From positions 1-41,908 of the forward strand of contig JAHHGX010000032.1 in the NCBI GenBank assembly GCA_019359675.1: a DNA stretch of 41,908 nucleotides, given 5' to 3'. A model generated the notes under the pieces. That model saw nothing but the letters and a program-made list of their open reading frames with translations, had not been told where the DNA came from and ran no database searches. The DNA comes from Calothrix sp. FI2-JRJ7 (GTDB lineage Bacteria > Cyanobacteriota > Cyanobacteriia > Cyanobacteriales > Nostocaceae). The position numbers and the translations under genes are program-made. Positions 22,614 to 32,898 of this stretch are shown here, piece after piece (position 1 is the first letter of the stretch; every line of letters starts with the position of its first letter).

Positions 22614-25487
22614 ATGGCAACAATCAATATAGAGAAATCTGTAACTGGTATGCACCCACTTACTGGTACTAAATGGCATCACATTGATCTGGAAGAAGTT
22701 GCATCTTTATTGCAAACAAATTTACAAAAAGGATTAAAATCTACAGAAATTAGCTCCAGACAGGCATTGTATGGAGTTAATGAATTAACAGCAAAGCCTC
22801 CTACAAGCCCTTGGCTACGGTTAGTTATACAATCTAAGCAACCGTTTCTATATATATTATTAATTGCAGGATTTCTTAATATTGTACTAGGCTATTGGAC
22901 AAATACAGCGGTTATTTTGGGTGTAATAGTTATTAACGTAATTGTTAGTTACGTTCGAGAATTAAAAGCAGAAAAAACAATATCAATTTTAGATCAAGCT
23001 TTAACTACAAAAGCAGTAGTGGTGCGTGACGCTAAAAAGTGTTGCATTCCAGCTAAGGAATTAACACCAGGAGACTTGGTATTATTGGCATCTGGTAATA
23101 AAGTTCCAGCTGATTTACGCTTAATAAGTGCAAATAACTTACAAGTTGACCAATTTGCTTTGACTAGGGAATCTTTACCAGTTAGTAAAAATGTAAAGTT
23201 ATTAGATGTAAACGAAAATACTTCTCTGTCACAGCGAACTAATATAGTTTACGCTGGAAGTTTTGTCACATTTGGGGAAGGTAGCGGTATTGTTATAGAT
23301 ATTGGTAATAATACTCAGCTAGGGCTAATTTCTGAACCAATTCCTGTGCGTCCTAGTTTGGACACACGTTTAACTCGTAAGTTAAACAAATTTAGTCAGA
23401 TTTTAACTTATATTATTTTATCATTAGCTAGTTTTACATTTGTATTTGGAATTGGATTAGGAAGGCCTTGGGGTGAAATGTTTAATGCGGCGGTCGCGTT
23501 AGCTGTGAGTGCTATTCCTTATAGTTTGCCTGTGGTTATCACTATTATTTTCGCGATTGGAATAGAACGAATGGCACGGCGCCATATAATTATTCGTAAA
23601 CTGCCAGCAATAGATTCACTCATAAAGGCCACAGTCATATGTTCCGATAAGACAGGCACATTAACAGAAAATAAAATGACTGTAAAGTATATTTATGCTG
23701 GTGAACAGCAGTATACCGTTGGTGGAATTGGTTATAATCTCAAAGGAAGAATTTGGCAGTCAGGTAACTTGCAACCAGTACATTTAGGTGGGCGTTTTCT
23801 AGATAATAATACAGATTTACGCACAACAATTTTTGATTCTAATGGCAATTCAGATGTAACAACTAACAGCACTGATAACAAATATGAGTCACACATTGCT
23901 TTGAGAGAATGCCTAGTTGCAGGTTTATTATGTAATGACTCTCATCTAGAACCTAAAGAAAATCAATGGGTTGTAGTGGGAGACTCAACAGAAGGTGCTT
24001 TGGTCGTTTCTGCCCGTAAGGCTGGGTTAAGTCAGTCAAAGCAAAGAGAAGCTATGCCTAGACTAAACATCATTCCTTTTGAAGCAAAGTATCAATACAT
24101 GGCAACTTTGCATGGAATGGGCAACGTACAAAGTAATCATAACAAAATTAATAAGACAATTTATATTAAAGGCTCAGTCGAGGCAATTCTGAGTCGTAGC
24201 AAGCAAACGTTGGATAAAAATGGAAATCTTGTTGCCCTAAACAGTACATTTATTGAACAAGAAGCAGAGATGATGGCAAAGCAGGGATTAAGAGTGCTTG
24301 CTTTTGCGAAAAAAATTGTAGAAAGTGACTGTAATTTTATAACTCATGATAGTATTACTTCTGGTTTAATTTTTTTGGGATTACAAGGAATGATTGATCT
24401 ACCTAAACAAGAAGTATTCGCTGCAATTAAATTTTGTCATTATGCGGGAATAAAAGTCCAGATGATTACCGGAGAGCATATTATTACAGCAGTTGCAGTT
24501 GGCTATAAATTAGGATTAGGTCAAAATGGTGAAATAACTGCATTCAAGGGGCAAGAACTCGCAGTTATGAATGATGCAAAATTAGAAGCAGCAGCAGAAA
24601 CTGGGGTAGTGTTTGCTAGAGTTGCACCTGAGCAAAAATTGCATCTTGTTAAGGCATTACAAGCTAAAGGTGAAATTGTAGCGGTGACTGGAAATTCGGT
24701 GAATGATGCTCTGGCATTAAAACTGGCAGATATTGCTATTGCAATGGGGAAGGCAGGGACAGACGTTGCTAAAGAAGCTGCTGATATATTGTTAATGGAT
24801 GATAACTTTGCTTCGATTACAACTGCTGTTGAAGAAGGACGAAGCATTTATCAGAACTTGCACAAAGCTATAGCCTTTATATTACCTGTTTGTAGTAGCG
24901 AGTCAATGACGGTTTTTATTGCTGTACTAGTGAGTTTGCAATTGCCTATCTTACCGATACAAATTCTCTGGTTAAGCATAGTTAACGTTATCATGACAGT
25001 CTCATTAGCATTTGAACCAAAATCTAACGATTTAATGAAACAGCCTCTACGCAATTGGAGCGAAGCTTTGCTGTCAAAAAAATTACTATGGCGCATTTTA
25101 CTAGTCTCTGTACTTAACTGGATTGTGGTTTTTGGGATGTTTGAATGGGCATATCGTACATTTTTAGATGTGGCTGTTGCTCGAACGATGGCTATTCAAG
25201 CTCTAATTCTCGTGAGAATAGTTTATCTGCTAACTATCAGCCAGTGGGGAAAGGCTATTACTGCTATTACTCAAGGTCAAGCGGCGCCAAGTGATGATGC
25301 CTCTTTCTTTGCACTGGGGATTTTTGCCTCAATTATCCTGCAAATAGTCTTTAGCCAGTGGGATGTTATGAATACCTTGTTTGCAACTGCTCCTTTAAAT
25401 TTAATTCAGTTGCTTATCTGTTTTATTCCGGTTTTGCTGATGATTCCGGTAGCTATTTTAGCTAATCGTCTAAATCCTACCGATTAG
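22614..25487 (+). CDS. P-type ATPase 2 with altered catalytic and ion-site motifs
   Basis: 957 residues from the ATG at 22614, chosen because AGGAG lies 5 nt upstream; an ATG at 22578 has no such site. Homologous to ATPase 1 throughout, with the phosphorylation Asp (D345 in CSDKTGTLT) kept. Several other signature residues are changed: TGES is TRES (R185), the M4 PEGLP is PYSLP (no Glu at 303), TGD is TGE (E621) and TGDGVND is TGNSVND (N694, S695), and M6 is one residue shorter. A nucleotide-domain insert of about 30 polar residues follows [11 protein letters not shown]. The frame is open from end to end, which argues against simple decay. Best read as a possible pseudo-pump or a strongly re-tuned pump. 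It follows the four-unit array. Confidence 0.85.
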   Translation: MATINIEKSVTGMHPLTGTKWHHIDLEEVASLLQTNLQKGLKSTEISSRQALYGVNELTAKPPTSPWLRLVIQSKQPFLYILLIAGFLNIVLGYWTNTAVILGVIVINVIVSYVRELKAEKTISILDQALTTKAVVVRDAKKCCIPAKELTPGDLVLLASGNKVPADLRLISANNLQVDQFALTRESLPVSKNVKLLDVNENTSLSQRTNIVYAGSFVTFGEGSGIVIDIGNNTQLGLISEPIPVRPSLDTRLTRKLNKFSQILTYIILSLASFTFVFGIGLGRPWGEMFNAAVALAVSAIPYSLPVVITIIFAIGIERMARRHIIIRKLPAIDSLIKATVICSDKTGTLTENKMTVKYIYAGEQQYTVGGIGYNLKGRIWQSGNLQPVHLGGRFLDNNTDLRTTIFDSNGNSDVTTNSTDNKYESHIALRECLVAGLLCNDSHLEPKENQWVVVGDSTEGALVVSARKAGLSQSKQREAMPRLNIIPFEAKYQYMATLHGMGNVQSNHNKINKTIYIKGSVEAILSRSKQTLDKNGNLVALNSTFIEQEAEMMAKQGLRVLAFAKKIVESDCNFITHDSITSGLIFLGLQGMIDLPKQEVFAAIKFCHYAGIKVQMITGEHIITAVAVGYKLGLGQNGEITAFKGQELAVMNDAKLEAAAETGVVFARVAPEQKLHLVKALQAKGEIVAVTGNSVNDALALKLADIAIAMGKAGTDVAKEAADILLMDDNFASITTAVEEGRSIYQNLHKAIAFILPVCSSESMTVFIAVLVSLQLPILPIQILWLSIVNVIMTVSLAFEPKSNDLMKQPLRNWSEALLSKKLLWRILLVSVLNWIVVFGMFEWAYRTFLDVAVARTMAIQALILVRIVYLLTISQWGKAITAITQGQAAPSDDASFFALGIFASIILQIVFSQWDVMNTLFATAPLNLIQLLICFIPVLLMIPVAILANRLNPTD

Positions 25488-25620
25488 TATTAACTTGTAA
25501 AGTTCATCTACCTAAAGAAAGATTTTTTAAGAAAAATTAATTTAATATAAGAATAATTGAAGTTTTGTTAAATATGATTGTAAATATAATATGATGTACA
25601 ATAAATTTTACAAGTTTTTA

Positions 25621-25673
25621 GGACTTACGCTCTCGTAACCCGGTTTCTAGTTTCTAGGATTTTATGCGTAAGT
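25621..25673. repeat. Short inverted repeat GGACTTACGC/GCGTAAGT
   Basis: ACTTACGC (25623-25630) and GCGTAAGT (25666-25673) flank 35 nt containing a small direct repeat (GGTTTCTAGTTTCTAGGA). The ends resemble short non-autonomous elements common in filamentous cyanobacteria. It lies in the gap before the UPF0182 gene. Confidence 0.5.
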
Positions 25674-25715
25674 TATGGTTTGAATTAGTACTTTATTTTT
25701 TGTGAAAAAATCTCT

Positions 25716-28700
25716 GTGTGGAAGCGCATTCTAAAAATATTTCTATATATCCTTGGCTTTGTGCTACTTTTGGAATTGATTTCTCGCCTAGTAGCAGAAA
25801 TACTTTGGTTTCAAGAAATCGGTTATCTATCAGCATTTTGGCTTAGATTGATAACTCAGGCACTTTTGTGGGTAGTAGTGTCTGGCATTAGTGTGTGGTA
25901 TTTGCTAAAAAATCTGTCCATTGCCCAGAAACAAAAATACCCTTCCCCAATATTAGATGATGCACATAATAAAAATTACCAAAATACTAAGTACTACAAT
26001 AAAATAGTCAATAATAACTACTCGGTAGTGACATCAACTCTATCAAATGATATAAATAAAGGTGAATATTCTCTAAAATTCAGGTGGCTACTACCTATAG
26101 TTATTGGACTCAGTTTATTACTAGCTATATTATTATTTTTTTATGGACGAATAACTATCTCACAACAATTTAATATAGATTTTAAACGTGTATTGATTAC
26201 CCCAACAATTCCGACCAGCTTTCGATTTGAAGAAATATTGCAAATAGGAAAAATAATAGCTGCTCAAATTTGGTCTATCGTTATAATTGTAGCAAGTGCA
26301 GTCGTATTTTTAGTTTATCCTCGCTTTTTGCTGAATGCGTTTGCGATTTTATTAAGCATTGTGCTGGGAATGATATTTAGCTCTAATTGGGGAAAAGTAC
26401 TGCAATATTTTAATAGCACTTCATTTAACAGTACAGAGCCTTTATTTAATAAAGATATCAGCTTTTACATATTTAACATTCCTATTTGGGAAATGTTGGG
26501 ACTGTGGATAATTGGATTATTCACATATAACTTCATTGCAGTCGCTTTAACTTATCTATTATCAGGAAATAGCGTTAGCCAGGGATTTTTTCCTGGCTTT
26601 TCGTCAAAGCAACGACGCCATATATGTATTAATGGTGGCTTTGTAATGTTGGTAGTCGCCTTTAGCTACTGGTTAAGTTCCTACGAACTAGTATATTCTC
26701 CTCGTGGAGTAACTTACGGCGCCAGTTACACAGATGTGACGGTGCAATTACCAGCCTACAATGTTTTGAGTATCTTAGCATTAGTAATTGCAGTGTATTT
26801 AATACTGCGGTCTATTTTCTGGCGCCATAAATCATCTTTTAGTAGATTACTGTTTCACGGGTTAGGGATTTTTGCGGTGCTGGGTATTGGTGGTATTGTG
26901 GTACCAAGTATAGTACAGTATTTGATTGTTCAACCAAACGAATTAGCAAGGGAGCAACCTTACATTCAGCGTACTATAGCTTTGACAAGACAAGCATTCA
27001 ATTTAGATACAATTAATGCAACAAGCTTTAACCCACAAGGACAATTAACAAAAGCTGATATTGCCGCAAATGATTTAACTATTCGTAATATTCGTTTGTG
27101 GGATGAGCGACCACTATTACAAACCAACCGCGAATTACAACAAATTCGACCTTACTATCAATTTTCCGATGCTGATATCGACCGCTACACTTTGCAAACA
27201 GACGTAACGACTCGTAGACCTGCTGCCCCACAAAAACCCCCAGCAACTGAATTAAACACTAACGAGACAACAGAACGGCGTCAGGTATTAATTGCAGCAC
27301 GAGAATTAGATTATAATGCCGTACCTCAAGAAGCTCAAACCTGGATTAACCGTCATTTAATTTATACTCATGGTTATGGATTTACATTGAGTCCAGTAAA
27401 TGTAGTAGGTGCAGGTGGGCTTCCAGAGTATTTTATCAAAGATATTGGTGGTAAAAATGATGCCCTTTCTACTTCCAGTGAGTCAATTCGCGCTAGTATC
27501 CCAATTGGACAACCCCGTATATACTTTGGTGAAATAACTAACACTTATGTAATGACTGGAACGCGCGTAAAAGAATTTGATTATCCTAGCGGTAGCGAAA
27601 ACGTGTACAACGTTTACAGCGGAAAAGGTGGAATCAATATTAGTTCACCCTGGAAAAAATTACTATTTGCAATTTATTTTAAAGATTGGCGAATACTACT
27701 AACACGAGAATTTTTAGCCCAAACAGAAGTTTTATTTCGCCGTAATATAAATGAGCGAATTCGAGCGATTGCTCCCTTTTTACGATACGACAGTGACCCA
27801 TATTTAGTAACGGCTGATACTGTTCCTGATAATCAGCAAGGATTTGGTTCTGAGCAAAATTATCTTTACTGGGTTGTTGATGCTTACACAACTAGCGAAC
27901 ACTATCCTTATTCTGATACCAGTGTAGATGATATAAACTACATTCGCAACTCGGTTAAAGTTGTCATTGATGCTTATAATGGTTCAGTAAACTTTTATGT
28001 TGCCGATACTAGTGACCCAATAATTGCCTCGTGGCAGAAAATATTTGGAGGTATGTTTAAACCGCTTAGTCAAATGCCAACAAATCTTCGTATGCATATT
28101 CGCTACCCTTTAGATTATTTTAAAATTCAATCTGAGCGGTTAATGACTTATCACATGACAGACACCCAAGTATTTTATAACCGAGAAGACCAATGGCAAA
28201 TTCCCAACGAAATTTATGGTAATGAACCTCGTCAAGTTGAACCTTATTTTTTAATTACTAGTTTACCTGCTGTACCGTTTGAAGAATTTATATTACTCAT
28301 ACCTTATAATCCTCGCGGAAGAACTAATTTAATTGCTTGGTTAGCTGCACGGGCAGATGGAGAAAACTATGGTAAGTTACTTTTATATGAATTTCCGAAA
28401 GAACGCTTAGTATATGGACCGGAACAAATTGAAGCTCGTATTAATCAAGATCCAATAATTTCTCAGCAAATTTCTTTATGGAATCGTCAAGGTTCAAGAG
28501 CAATTCAGGGGAATTTGTTAATAGTTCCCATTGAGCAGTCTTTGCTTTATGTCGAGCCAATTTATTTAGAAGCAACTCAGAATAGTTTACCTACTTTAGT
28601 TAGAGTTGTTGTTGCTTATGAAAATAGAATAGTTATGACTCAAACTTTACAACAAGCGTTACAGGCTATTTTCCAACCAGAAGCAACGCCTGCTCCTGCT

Positions 28701-28742
28701 ATTATCCGTCCATTGGAGGAGTCGGCGCCGCCTGAACAATAG
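25716..28742 (+). CDS. UPF0182-family large membrane protein
   Basis: 1008 residues starting at GTG 25716. About seven hydrophobic helices fill the first 400 residues, beginning with a Trp-containing first helix ([20 protein letters not shown]) and a helix pair near 45-60. A large extracytoplasmic part follows, with the family landmarks [63 protein letters not shown] and [11 protein letters not shown]. The length is normal for the family. Function unknown in any organism to my knowledge. The last 15 codons ([14 protein letters not shown]) recur at 30406-30447, on the far side of the glycosyltransferase gene. Confidence 0.93.
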   Translation: MWKRILKIFLYILGFVLLLELISRLVAEILWFQEIGYLSAFWLRLITQALLWVVVSGISVWYLLKNLSIAQKQKYPSPILDDAHNKNYQNTKYYNKIVNNNYSVVTSTLSNDINKGEYSLKFRWLLPIVIGLSLLLAILLFFYGRITISQQFNIDFKRVLITPTIPTSFRFEEILQIGKIIAAQIWSIVIIVASAVVFLVYPRFLLNAFAILLSIVLGMIFSSNWGKVLQYFNSTSFNSTEPLFNKDISFYIFNIPIWEMLGLWIIGLFTYNFIAVALTYLLSGNSVSQGFFPGFSSKQRRHICINGGFVMLVVAFSYWLSSYELVYSPRGVTYGASYTDVTVQLPAYNVLSILALVIAVYLILRSIFWRHKSSFSRLLFHGLGIFAVLGIGGIVVPSIVQYLIVQPNELAREQPYIQRTIALTRQAFNLDTINATSFNPQGQLTKADIAANDLTIRNIRLWDERPLLQTNRELQQIRPYYQFSDADIDRYTLQTDVTTRRPAAPQKPPATELNTNETTERRQVLIAARELDYNAVPQEAQTWINRHLIYTHGYGFTLSPVNVVGAGGLPEYFIKDIGGKNDALSTSSESIRASIPIGQPRIYFGEITNTYVMTGTRVKEFDYPSGSENVYNVYSGKGGINISSPWKKLLFAIYFKDWRILLTREFLAQTEVLFRRNINERIRAIAPFLRYDSDPYLVTADTVPDNQQGFGSEQNYLYWVVDAYTTSEHYPYSDTSVDDINYIRNSVKVVIDAYNGSVNFYVADTSDPIIASWQKIFGGMFKPLSQMPTNLRMHIRYPLDYFKIQSERLMTYHMTDTQVFYNREDQWQIPNEIYGNEPRQVEPYFLITSLPAVPFEEFILLIPYNPRGRTNLIAWLAARADGENYGKLLLYEFPKERLVYGPEQIEARINQDPIISQQISLWNRQGSRAIQGNLLIVPIEQSLLYVEPIYLEATQNSLPTLVRVVVAYENRIVMTQTLQQALQAIFQPEATPAPAIIRPLEESAPPEQ
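28698..28742 (+). repeat. 3' end of UPF0182 gene, left copy of a flanking direct repeat
   Basis: GCTATTATCCGTCCATTGGA and onward through the stop codon recur at 30406-30447 with a 3-nt deletion and four substitutions. The two copies bracket the glycosyltransferase gene and the IS1380-like fragment. Confidence 0.85.
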
Positions 28743-28920
28743 CTAAAATATAGTTTGAATTACTATGATTAATCCTAAATTGTTTTTGAAAAAATTGCGC
28801 GTATTTGTAAGGTAGGCACTGCCCGCCATATTGCACTAAAAATTATGAGATAAATGGTATAATTTGAAAAGATGTAAATCCGAATTGTAAAAGCTACACG
28901 AATAGCTCAAGCAATGACTC
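28743..28920 (+). other. Short intergenic interval before glycosyltransferase
   Basis: No gene and no 11-bp box. Contains a small GC-rich hairpin near 28811-28830 (AAGGTAGGCACTGCCCGCC) and AT-rich sequence. No clear Shine-Dalgarno precedes the ATG at 28921. Confidence 0.4.
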
Positions 28921-30180
28921 ATGATAAATAAGCGAATTTTAATCCTAACTGCTGGTTCGCGGGGAGATGTTCAGCCCTATGTTGCGCTGGGAATTGGATT
29001 GAAGCAGGCAGGCTTTGAAGTCACGCTAGCGACTGATCCGGGCTTTTCTTCATTTGTGATCAGTCATGCGTTAGACTTTGCTGCATTACGGGCGCCTTTT
29101 GCTCAACTTATTGATACCGATGCAGGTAAAGCAGCTTTAGCAGGTAAAAAATCATTCAGTTTAAAGCAAATAAAGCCTATGCTCCATCAAATGATGGATG
29201 ATGCTTGGGATATTGCTCAACAATACAAACCTGATGCCGTTATCTACCATCCGAAGCCTCTGGCAGGCTACCACATTGCTGAGAAACTGGATGTACCGGG
29301 ATTTTTAGCCATGCCTGTGCCGGTGTATTCTCCAACACGAGCCTTTTTCAATCCAGTGTTTGGTGGTGCTAACCGTGGCGGATTTTTGAATCAACTAAGC
29401 TATACTCTATTTTTAAAAGCTACTCTATTAAGTTATCGTGGCTTGATTAATAACTGGCGCCAAGAAAAACTAGGCTTATCCAAATTCCGAGATGAATTGA
29501 CCTTAAAGGGTCGAGCCGTACCCAAACTTTATGCTTACAGTCCTCATGTTGTGCCAGTTCCACCCGATTGGGATGAGACCTCAATCGTCACCGGATATTG
29601 GTTTCTCAATTCTAATGTTGACTGGAAACCTCCCTCTGATTTAGTTGCATTTATAGAACAAGGTTCTGCCCCTATTTATATTGGTTTTGGTAGTATGGCA
29701 TCTCAAGATTCGCGTCGAACCACGCGCCTTGTCCTCGAAGCAGTACGGCAGTCAGGCCAGCGGGCAATTCTAGCAACAGGGTGGGGAGGTTTATCGTCTT
29801 TAGAAATTCCAAACAATGTCTATATCCTAAAATCTGCACCACATGATTGGCTTTTTCCTCGGTGTGCTGCGGTGGTTCATCATGGAGGGGCAGGAACAAC
29901 TGCCGCCGGTTTAAAAGCTGGAAAACCTACAATTATTTGTCCATTCTTTGGCGACCAATCCTTTTGGGGAAGACGTATTTTTGAATTACGTGTGGGTTAC
30001 CATCCAATTCCTCAAAAGCAACTGACAGCAGAAAAGTTAGGGCAGTCAATTCGGGAAGTAATCACAGATTCAGAAATGCGCCAACGATCTGAAGCATTAG
30101 GAGAAAAGATTAGAACTGAAAATGGAGTAACTCAAGCAGTGAAGTTAATTAAAGAGAAATTATCACAGAGTGATAATTAG
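28921..30180 (+). CDS. Glycosyltransferase family 1, UDP-glucosyltransferase (sterol/MGT-like)
   Basis: 419 residues with the GT-B fold. The N-terminal acceptor domain starts RILILTAGSRGDVQPYVALG. The C-terminal donor domain has IYIGFGSMASQDSRRTTRLV and the sugar-nucleotide signature FPRCAAVVHHGGAGTTAAGL followed by KAGKPTIICPFFGDQSFWG. This subgroup transfers hexoses from UDP-sugars to sterols, hopanoids, polyketides or other lipophilic acceptors; the acceptor cannot be told here. It is flanked by two copies of the UPF0182 3' end and an IS1380-like fragment, which suggests it arrived by insertion. Confidence 0.92.
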   Translation: MINKRILILTAGSRGDVQPYVALGIGLKQAGFEVTLATDPGFSSFVISHALDFAALRAPFAQLIDTDAGKAALAGKKSFSLKQIKPMLHQMMDDAWDIAQQYKPDAVIYHPKPLAGYHIAEKLDVPGFLAMPVPVYSPTRAFFNPVFGGANRGGFLNQLSYTLFLKATLLSYRGLINNWRQEKLGLSKFRDELTLKGRAVPKLYAYSPHVVPVPPDWDETSIVTGYWFLNSNVDWKPPSDLVAFIEQGSAPIYIGFGSMASQDSRRTTRLVLEAVRQSGQRAILATGWGGLSSLEIPNNVYILKSAPHDWLFPRCAAVVHHGGAGTTAAGLKAGKPTIICPFFGDQSFWGRRIFELRVGYHPIPQKQLTAEKLGQSIREVITDSEMRQRSEALGEKIRTENGVTQAVKLIKEKLSQSDN

Positions 30181-30261
30181 CTTATTCATTGATTTACGCA
30201 AATTTATACCGGGTAAACTTGTCTGGAGCAGATTTGTCAGCAGCAAATCTTTGGTTGAACT

Positions 30262-30447
30262 TTGGCCTCAAATAAAAACCATTGTATACTAGAACAGTTT
30301 GTATTTGAACAAGTCAAGTCACGTGCAGTTATAGTTAATTTCAAGGGTGAGCCTTTAACATCGGATGCAAGATTAAAATTAATTGCGGAACTTGATAGAA
30401 AAAGTGCTATTATCCGTCCATTGGAGCCGACGCCACCTGAACAATAG
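30262..30447 (+). pseudogene. IS1380-like transposase N-terminus fused to UPF0182 tail
   Basis: The open frame reads LEQFVFEQVKSRAVIVNFKG then EPLTSDARLKLIAELDRKS. This is the N-terminus of an IS1380-family DDE transposase (normally followed by more than 350 residues). At 30406 it switches to AIIRPLEPTPPEQ and stop, a second copy of the UPF0182 C-terminus. The TTG used as start is not convincing. It is a dead junction fragment marking a past insertion and recombination event, not a gene. Confidence 0.75.
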
Positions 30448-30469
30448 TCATATTTTATTCACATTTATT
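30448..30469 (+). promoter_or_regulatory. 11-bp direct-repeat box, membrane protein gene 30555
   Basis: TCATATTTTAT is followed directly by TCACATTTATT. Lies about 85 nt before the ATG at 30555 and directly after the fragment's stop codon. Same pattern as the box of ATPase 1. Confidence 0.6.
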
Positions 30470-30554
30470 TGTAATCATGATAACACGATTGAATTAGTAG
30501 CTGCCAAGAGGCGCCTGCTAATCTAATACTTATAAACTTTATGGTAATTGGGTT

Positions 30555-30995
30555 ATGAATATTGAATTTTTAAATCGATTTTCTTGGTCGTCTTTATTGT
30601 TAATGTGTTTAGGTTACACTCTTGTAGGATGGTATTTATCTGCTCATCACATTGTTTGGCTGGTAGGAATTTTTATAGTATCAATAGTTTTATATATAGC
30701 AAGTAAAACTAATCCTATACTCGAAAGTTTAATAAGTTTTTCTTCTCAAGGTTGGCTAGCTGTTTTATTTATCAGTTTTATTGCGAGTATATCAATTGCC
30801 TTGGCAGTAATTTGGTCAATGTTGTGGACTCTTATATTTATTCCACTTTCGACTACACTTTTAGCTGAATTAGAAATGCGTTTAGGAGGCTTTGATAAAA
30901 CTGATACGTTTTGGATTTTAACATTTTTTGCTGCATTTGGTTTAATTGTAGGTGAAATTACTGACTTAGTATTACTACCAAGTATTCGGTACTAA
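30555..30995 (+). CDS. Small polytopic membrane protein of unknown function
   Basis: 146 residues with about four hydrophobic helices (approximately 12-30, 33-48, 62-90, 118-142) and few charges. Noticeable is LLAELEMRLGGFDKTDTFWI between the third and fourth helix. No family recognised. The gene is preceded by an 11-bp direct-repeat box, so it probably belongs to the same regulatory group as ATPase 1, invertase 2, mgtE and the permease. No good Shine-Dalgarno. Confidence 0.7.
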   Translation: MNIEFLNRFSWSSLLLMCLGYTLVGWYLSAHHIVWLVGIFIVSIVLYIASKTNPILESLISFSSQGWLAVLFISFIASISIALAVIWSMLWTLIFIPLSTTLLAELEMRLGGFDKTDTFWILTFFAAFGLIVGEITDLVLLPSIRY

Positions 30996-31139
30996 TAAAT
31001 ACACTTGTTTTACCTAAATGAATAAATTTTGGCGCCGACTGCCTCATATAGCAAGTAAACATGTAGAATAATTATTCAGATTGATGTCTGGGCAATGGAG
31101 CTTGCCATTAACCGCCATTACATATAATAAAAGGCTGAT

Positions 31140-31247
31140 AGCTCCTACTTTCCTCTACTTGTAGCAGGATAGTAGGGCTGTGTGTAAACATTACCTGACT
31201 CTCTTGTTAGCAAGTTTCTCTACAACCATGATTTTGAGAGTTAGGTC
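31140..31247 (+). promoter_or_regulatory. Structured mRNA leader that can sequester the ribosome-binding region
   Basis: Two hairpins precede the ATG at 31248. The first (31140-31179) pairs AGCTCCTACTTTCCTCTAC with GTAGCAGGATAGTAGGGCT through bulges. The second pairs ACCTGACTCTC (31193-31203) with GAGAGTTAGGT (31236-31246), ending one base before the start codon, with an inner CTTG/CAAG stem at 31203-31214. The second would hide the initiation region. It matches no riboswitch class that I can recognise. Confidence 0.5.
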
Positions 31248-32354
31248 ATGTTACTAAGTGTAATTTTGATTTTATTAGCGGGTTTTTTTGTTGGTCAGAT
31301 AGCGCGACGGTTTAGCGCTCCTGGGCTGATTGGTATGATTTTAGCTGGTATAATGCTTGGTCCTCAAGTCGCTAATATCATCCATCCAGATATTACTATC
31401 CGCGCAGAGGGCTACGATATCTTTGTGCCGCCACTTTCGGTCACGGTTGGTATGATACTAGCGTTTATCTGTATTTGCGTACTGATTTACTTTATAGATC
31501 ATGCATCAACTATTATTCAAGCATCACACGTTATCAAGAGTGCTAGTGATGAATTAAACCGTGCAATTGAGCGATTGTTTCCCCAAAGAATTGGACATAG
31601 CATAGCCGATAATCAATCTATTATAGAAATACCAGCAAACTTTGAAGAAGAAGCTTACCCAATCAAAGCTACTAGAAATGGTTATATGCAGGGAATTGAT
31701 GACGAGGAATTAATACAGATTGCTTGTCAGTATAATATAATAGTAAAAATTTTAACTCGACCGGGAAAGTTTGTTGTTAAAGGCGCCAGTTTGGTTAAAA
31801 TTTTTCCTGGGGAACGTGTAAATCATAAATTAACAGAAAAAATTAACGATACGTTTCTTTTTGGTAAAGAACGTACCGAACAGCAAGATGTAGAATTCCC
31901 TATTAATCAGCTAGTTGAAATTGCGCTTCGTGCTATTTCTCCTGGTATAAACGACCCATTTACTACAATTCGCTGTATCGACAGACTCAGTGCTGGACTT
32001 TCTAATTTTGCTCAAAGAGATATTCCTTCTCCTTACCGCTACGATAAAAACAACAATTTGCGTGTAATTGCGGAATCAGTAACATTTGCAGGGTTAACGG
32101 ATGCAGCTTTCAATCAAATTCGCCAATATAGTACTTCAGATGTGGCAGTAACGATTCGCTTGTTAGAAGCTATAACTTGTATCGCTACTTTTACGCATCA
32201 CCCCAAACAAAAAGAAGTACTACGGCGCCATGCTGATATGATTTTACAAGGTAGCAGTGAACAAGTTTCTTGTAAAGAGGACTGTAAGGATATAGAACAT
32301 CAGTACAACATAGCAGTACAAATATTAACGCGAAACCAATATTTTTTAAGCTAA
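31248..32354 (+). CDS. Fusion: antiporter N-terminus joined to DUF2254 C-terminal part
   Basis: 368 residues. Residues 1 to about 50 (MLLSVILILLAGFFVGQIAR, RFSAPGLIGMILAGIMLGPQ) are the start of a CPA-type cation/proton antiporter. From about residue 50 the sequence is DUF2254 (TIRAEGYDIFVPPLSVTVG, FIDHASTIIQASHVI, ALRAISPGINDPFTTIRCID), missing that family's first 100 or so residues and first membrane helices. The junction is in frame. The result has three membrane helices and a soluble C-terminal domain. It may be a recombination by-product or a functional chimera; the open frame and upstream structured leader keep the second option alive. Confidence 0.8.
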   Translation: MLLSVILILLAGFFVGQIARRFSAPGLIGMILAGIMLGPQVANIIHPDITIRAEGYDIFVPPLSVTVGMILAFICICVLIYFIDHASTIIQASHVIKSASDELNRAIERLFPQRIGHSIADNQSIIEIPANFEEEAYPIKATRNGYMQGIDDEELIQIACQYNIIVKILTRPGKFVVKGASLVKIFPGERVNHKLTEKINDTFLFGKERTEQQDVEFPINQLVEIALRAISPGINDPFTTIRCIDRLSAGLSNFAQRDIPSPYRYDKNNNLRVIAESVTFAGLTDAAFNQIRQYSTSDVAVTIRLLEAITCIATFTHHPKQKEVLRRHADMILQGSSEQVSCKEDCKDIEHQYNIAVQILTRNQYFLS

Positions 32355-32358
32355 ATAT

Positions 32359-32853
32359 ATGATAATTAATAATGGTGTATCCAACAAGCCAACTATGATT
32401 AAATTTTTTCAGGGATTAAGTAAGAATGAGACTTTTTTAAAGCTAACTGTCAATTTTAAAAGCATCATTACTAAAATTTTATCTTTGATAATGGTGCTGA
32501 TTATTATCTTTGCTGTTATTGACTTAGTAATATTTATTATTTATGACCTAATATATCATCCAATTGGCAGGTTTTCTTTGACATTATTAGAAATCCTTGC
32601 TCTCTTTCTAAACATGTTAATTGGTTTAGAAATACTTAAGAATATTACAGCTTATTTAAAGCAACAAAATATTCAATTAAAGTTAGTAATTACAACATCA
32701 TTAATGGCGGTTTCTAGAAAGATTATCGTTTATGATTTAGAAAAACTCTCTGGAATCAATCTAATTGGTCTAGCTATGACAATTTTTGCTCTTTCTGCTA
32801 GCTATTCAATTATTAAACAAATTGGCAACGGATACAACCGATGTAACGGATGA
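32359..32853 (+). CDS. PsiE-like membrane protein
   Basis: 164 residues (152 if the start is at MIKFFQGL). Four hydrophobic segments with the phosphate-starvation-inducible PsiE pattern: an N-terminal amphipathic part, ILSLIMVLIIIFAVIDLVIF, LLEILALFLNMLIGLEILKN, then VITTSLMAVSRKIIVYDLEK and a last helix. Function of PsiE proteins is not established. The start is 4 nt after the preceding stop codon, so it is translationally coupled to the fusion gene. The stop codon lies in the arm of a terminator hairpin. Confidence 0.8.
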   Translation: MIINNGVSNKPTMIKFFQGLSKNETFLKLTVNFKSIITKILSLIMVLIIIFAVIDLVIFIIYDLIYHPIGRFSLTLLEILALFLNMLIGLEILKNITAYLKQQNIQLKLVITTSLMAVSRKIIVYDLEKLSGINLIGLAMTIFALSASYSIIKQIGNGYNRCNG

Positions 32854-32886
32854 GTTATTAAAAATTACCATCCGTTACATCCGTTG
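32835..32886. terminator. Bidirectional terminator hairpin
   Basis: CAACCGATGTAACGGATG (32835-32852) pairs with CATCCGTTACATCCGTTG (32869-32886) with one mismatch over 18 bp and a 16-nt AT-rich loop. It separates the convergent psiE-like and PRC-barrel genes. Confidence 0.8.
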
Positions 32887-32898
32887 ATCATTGGTTGG

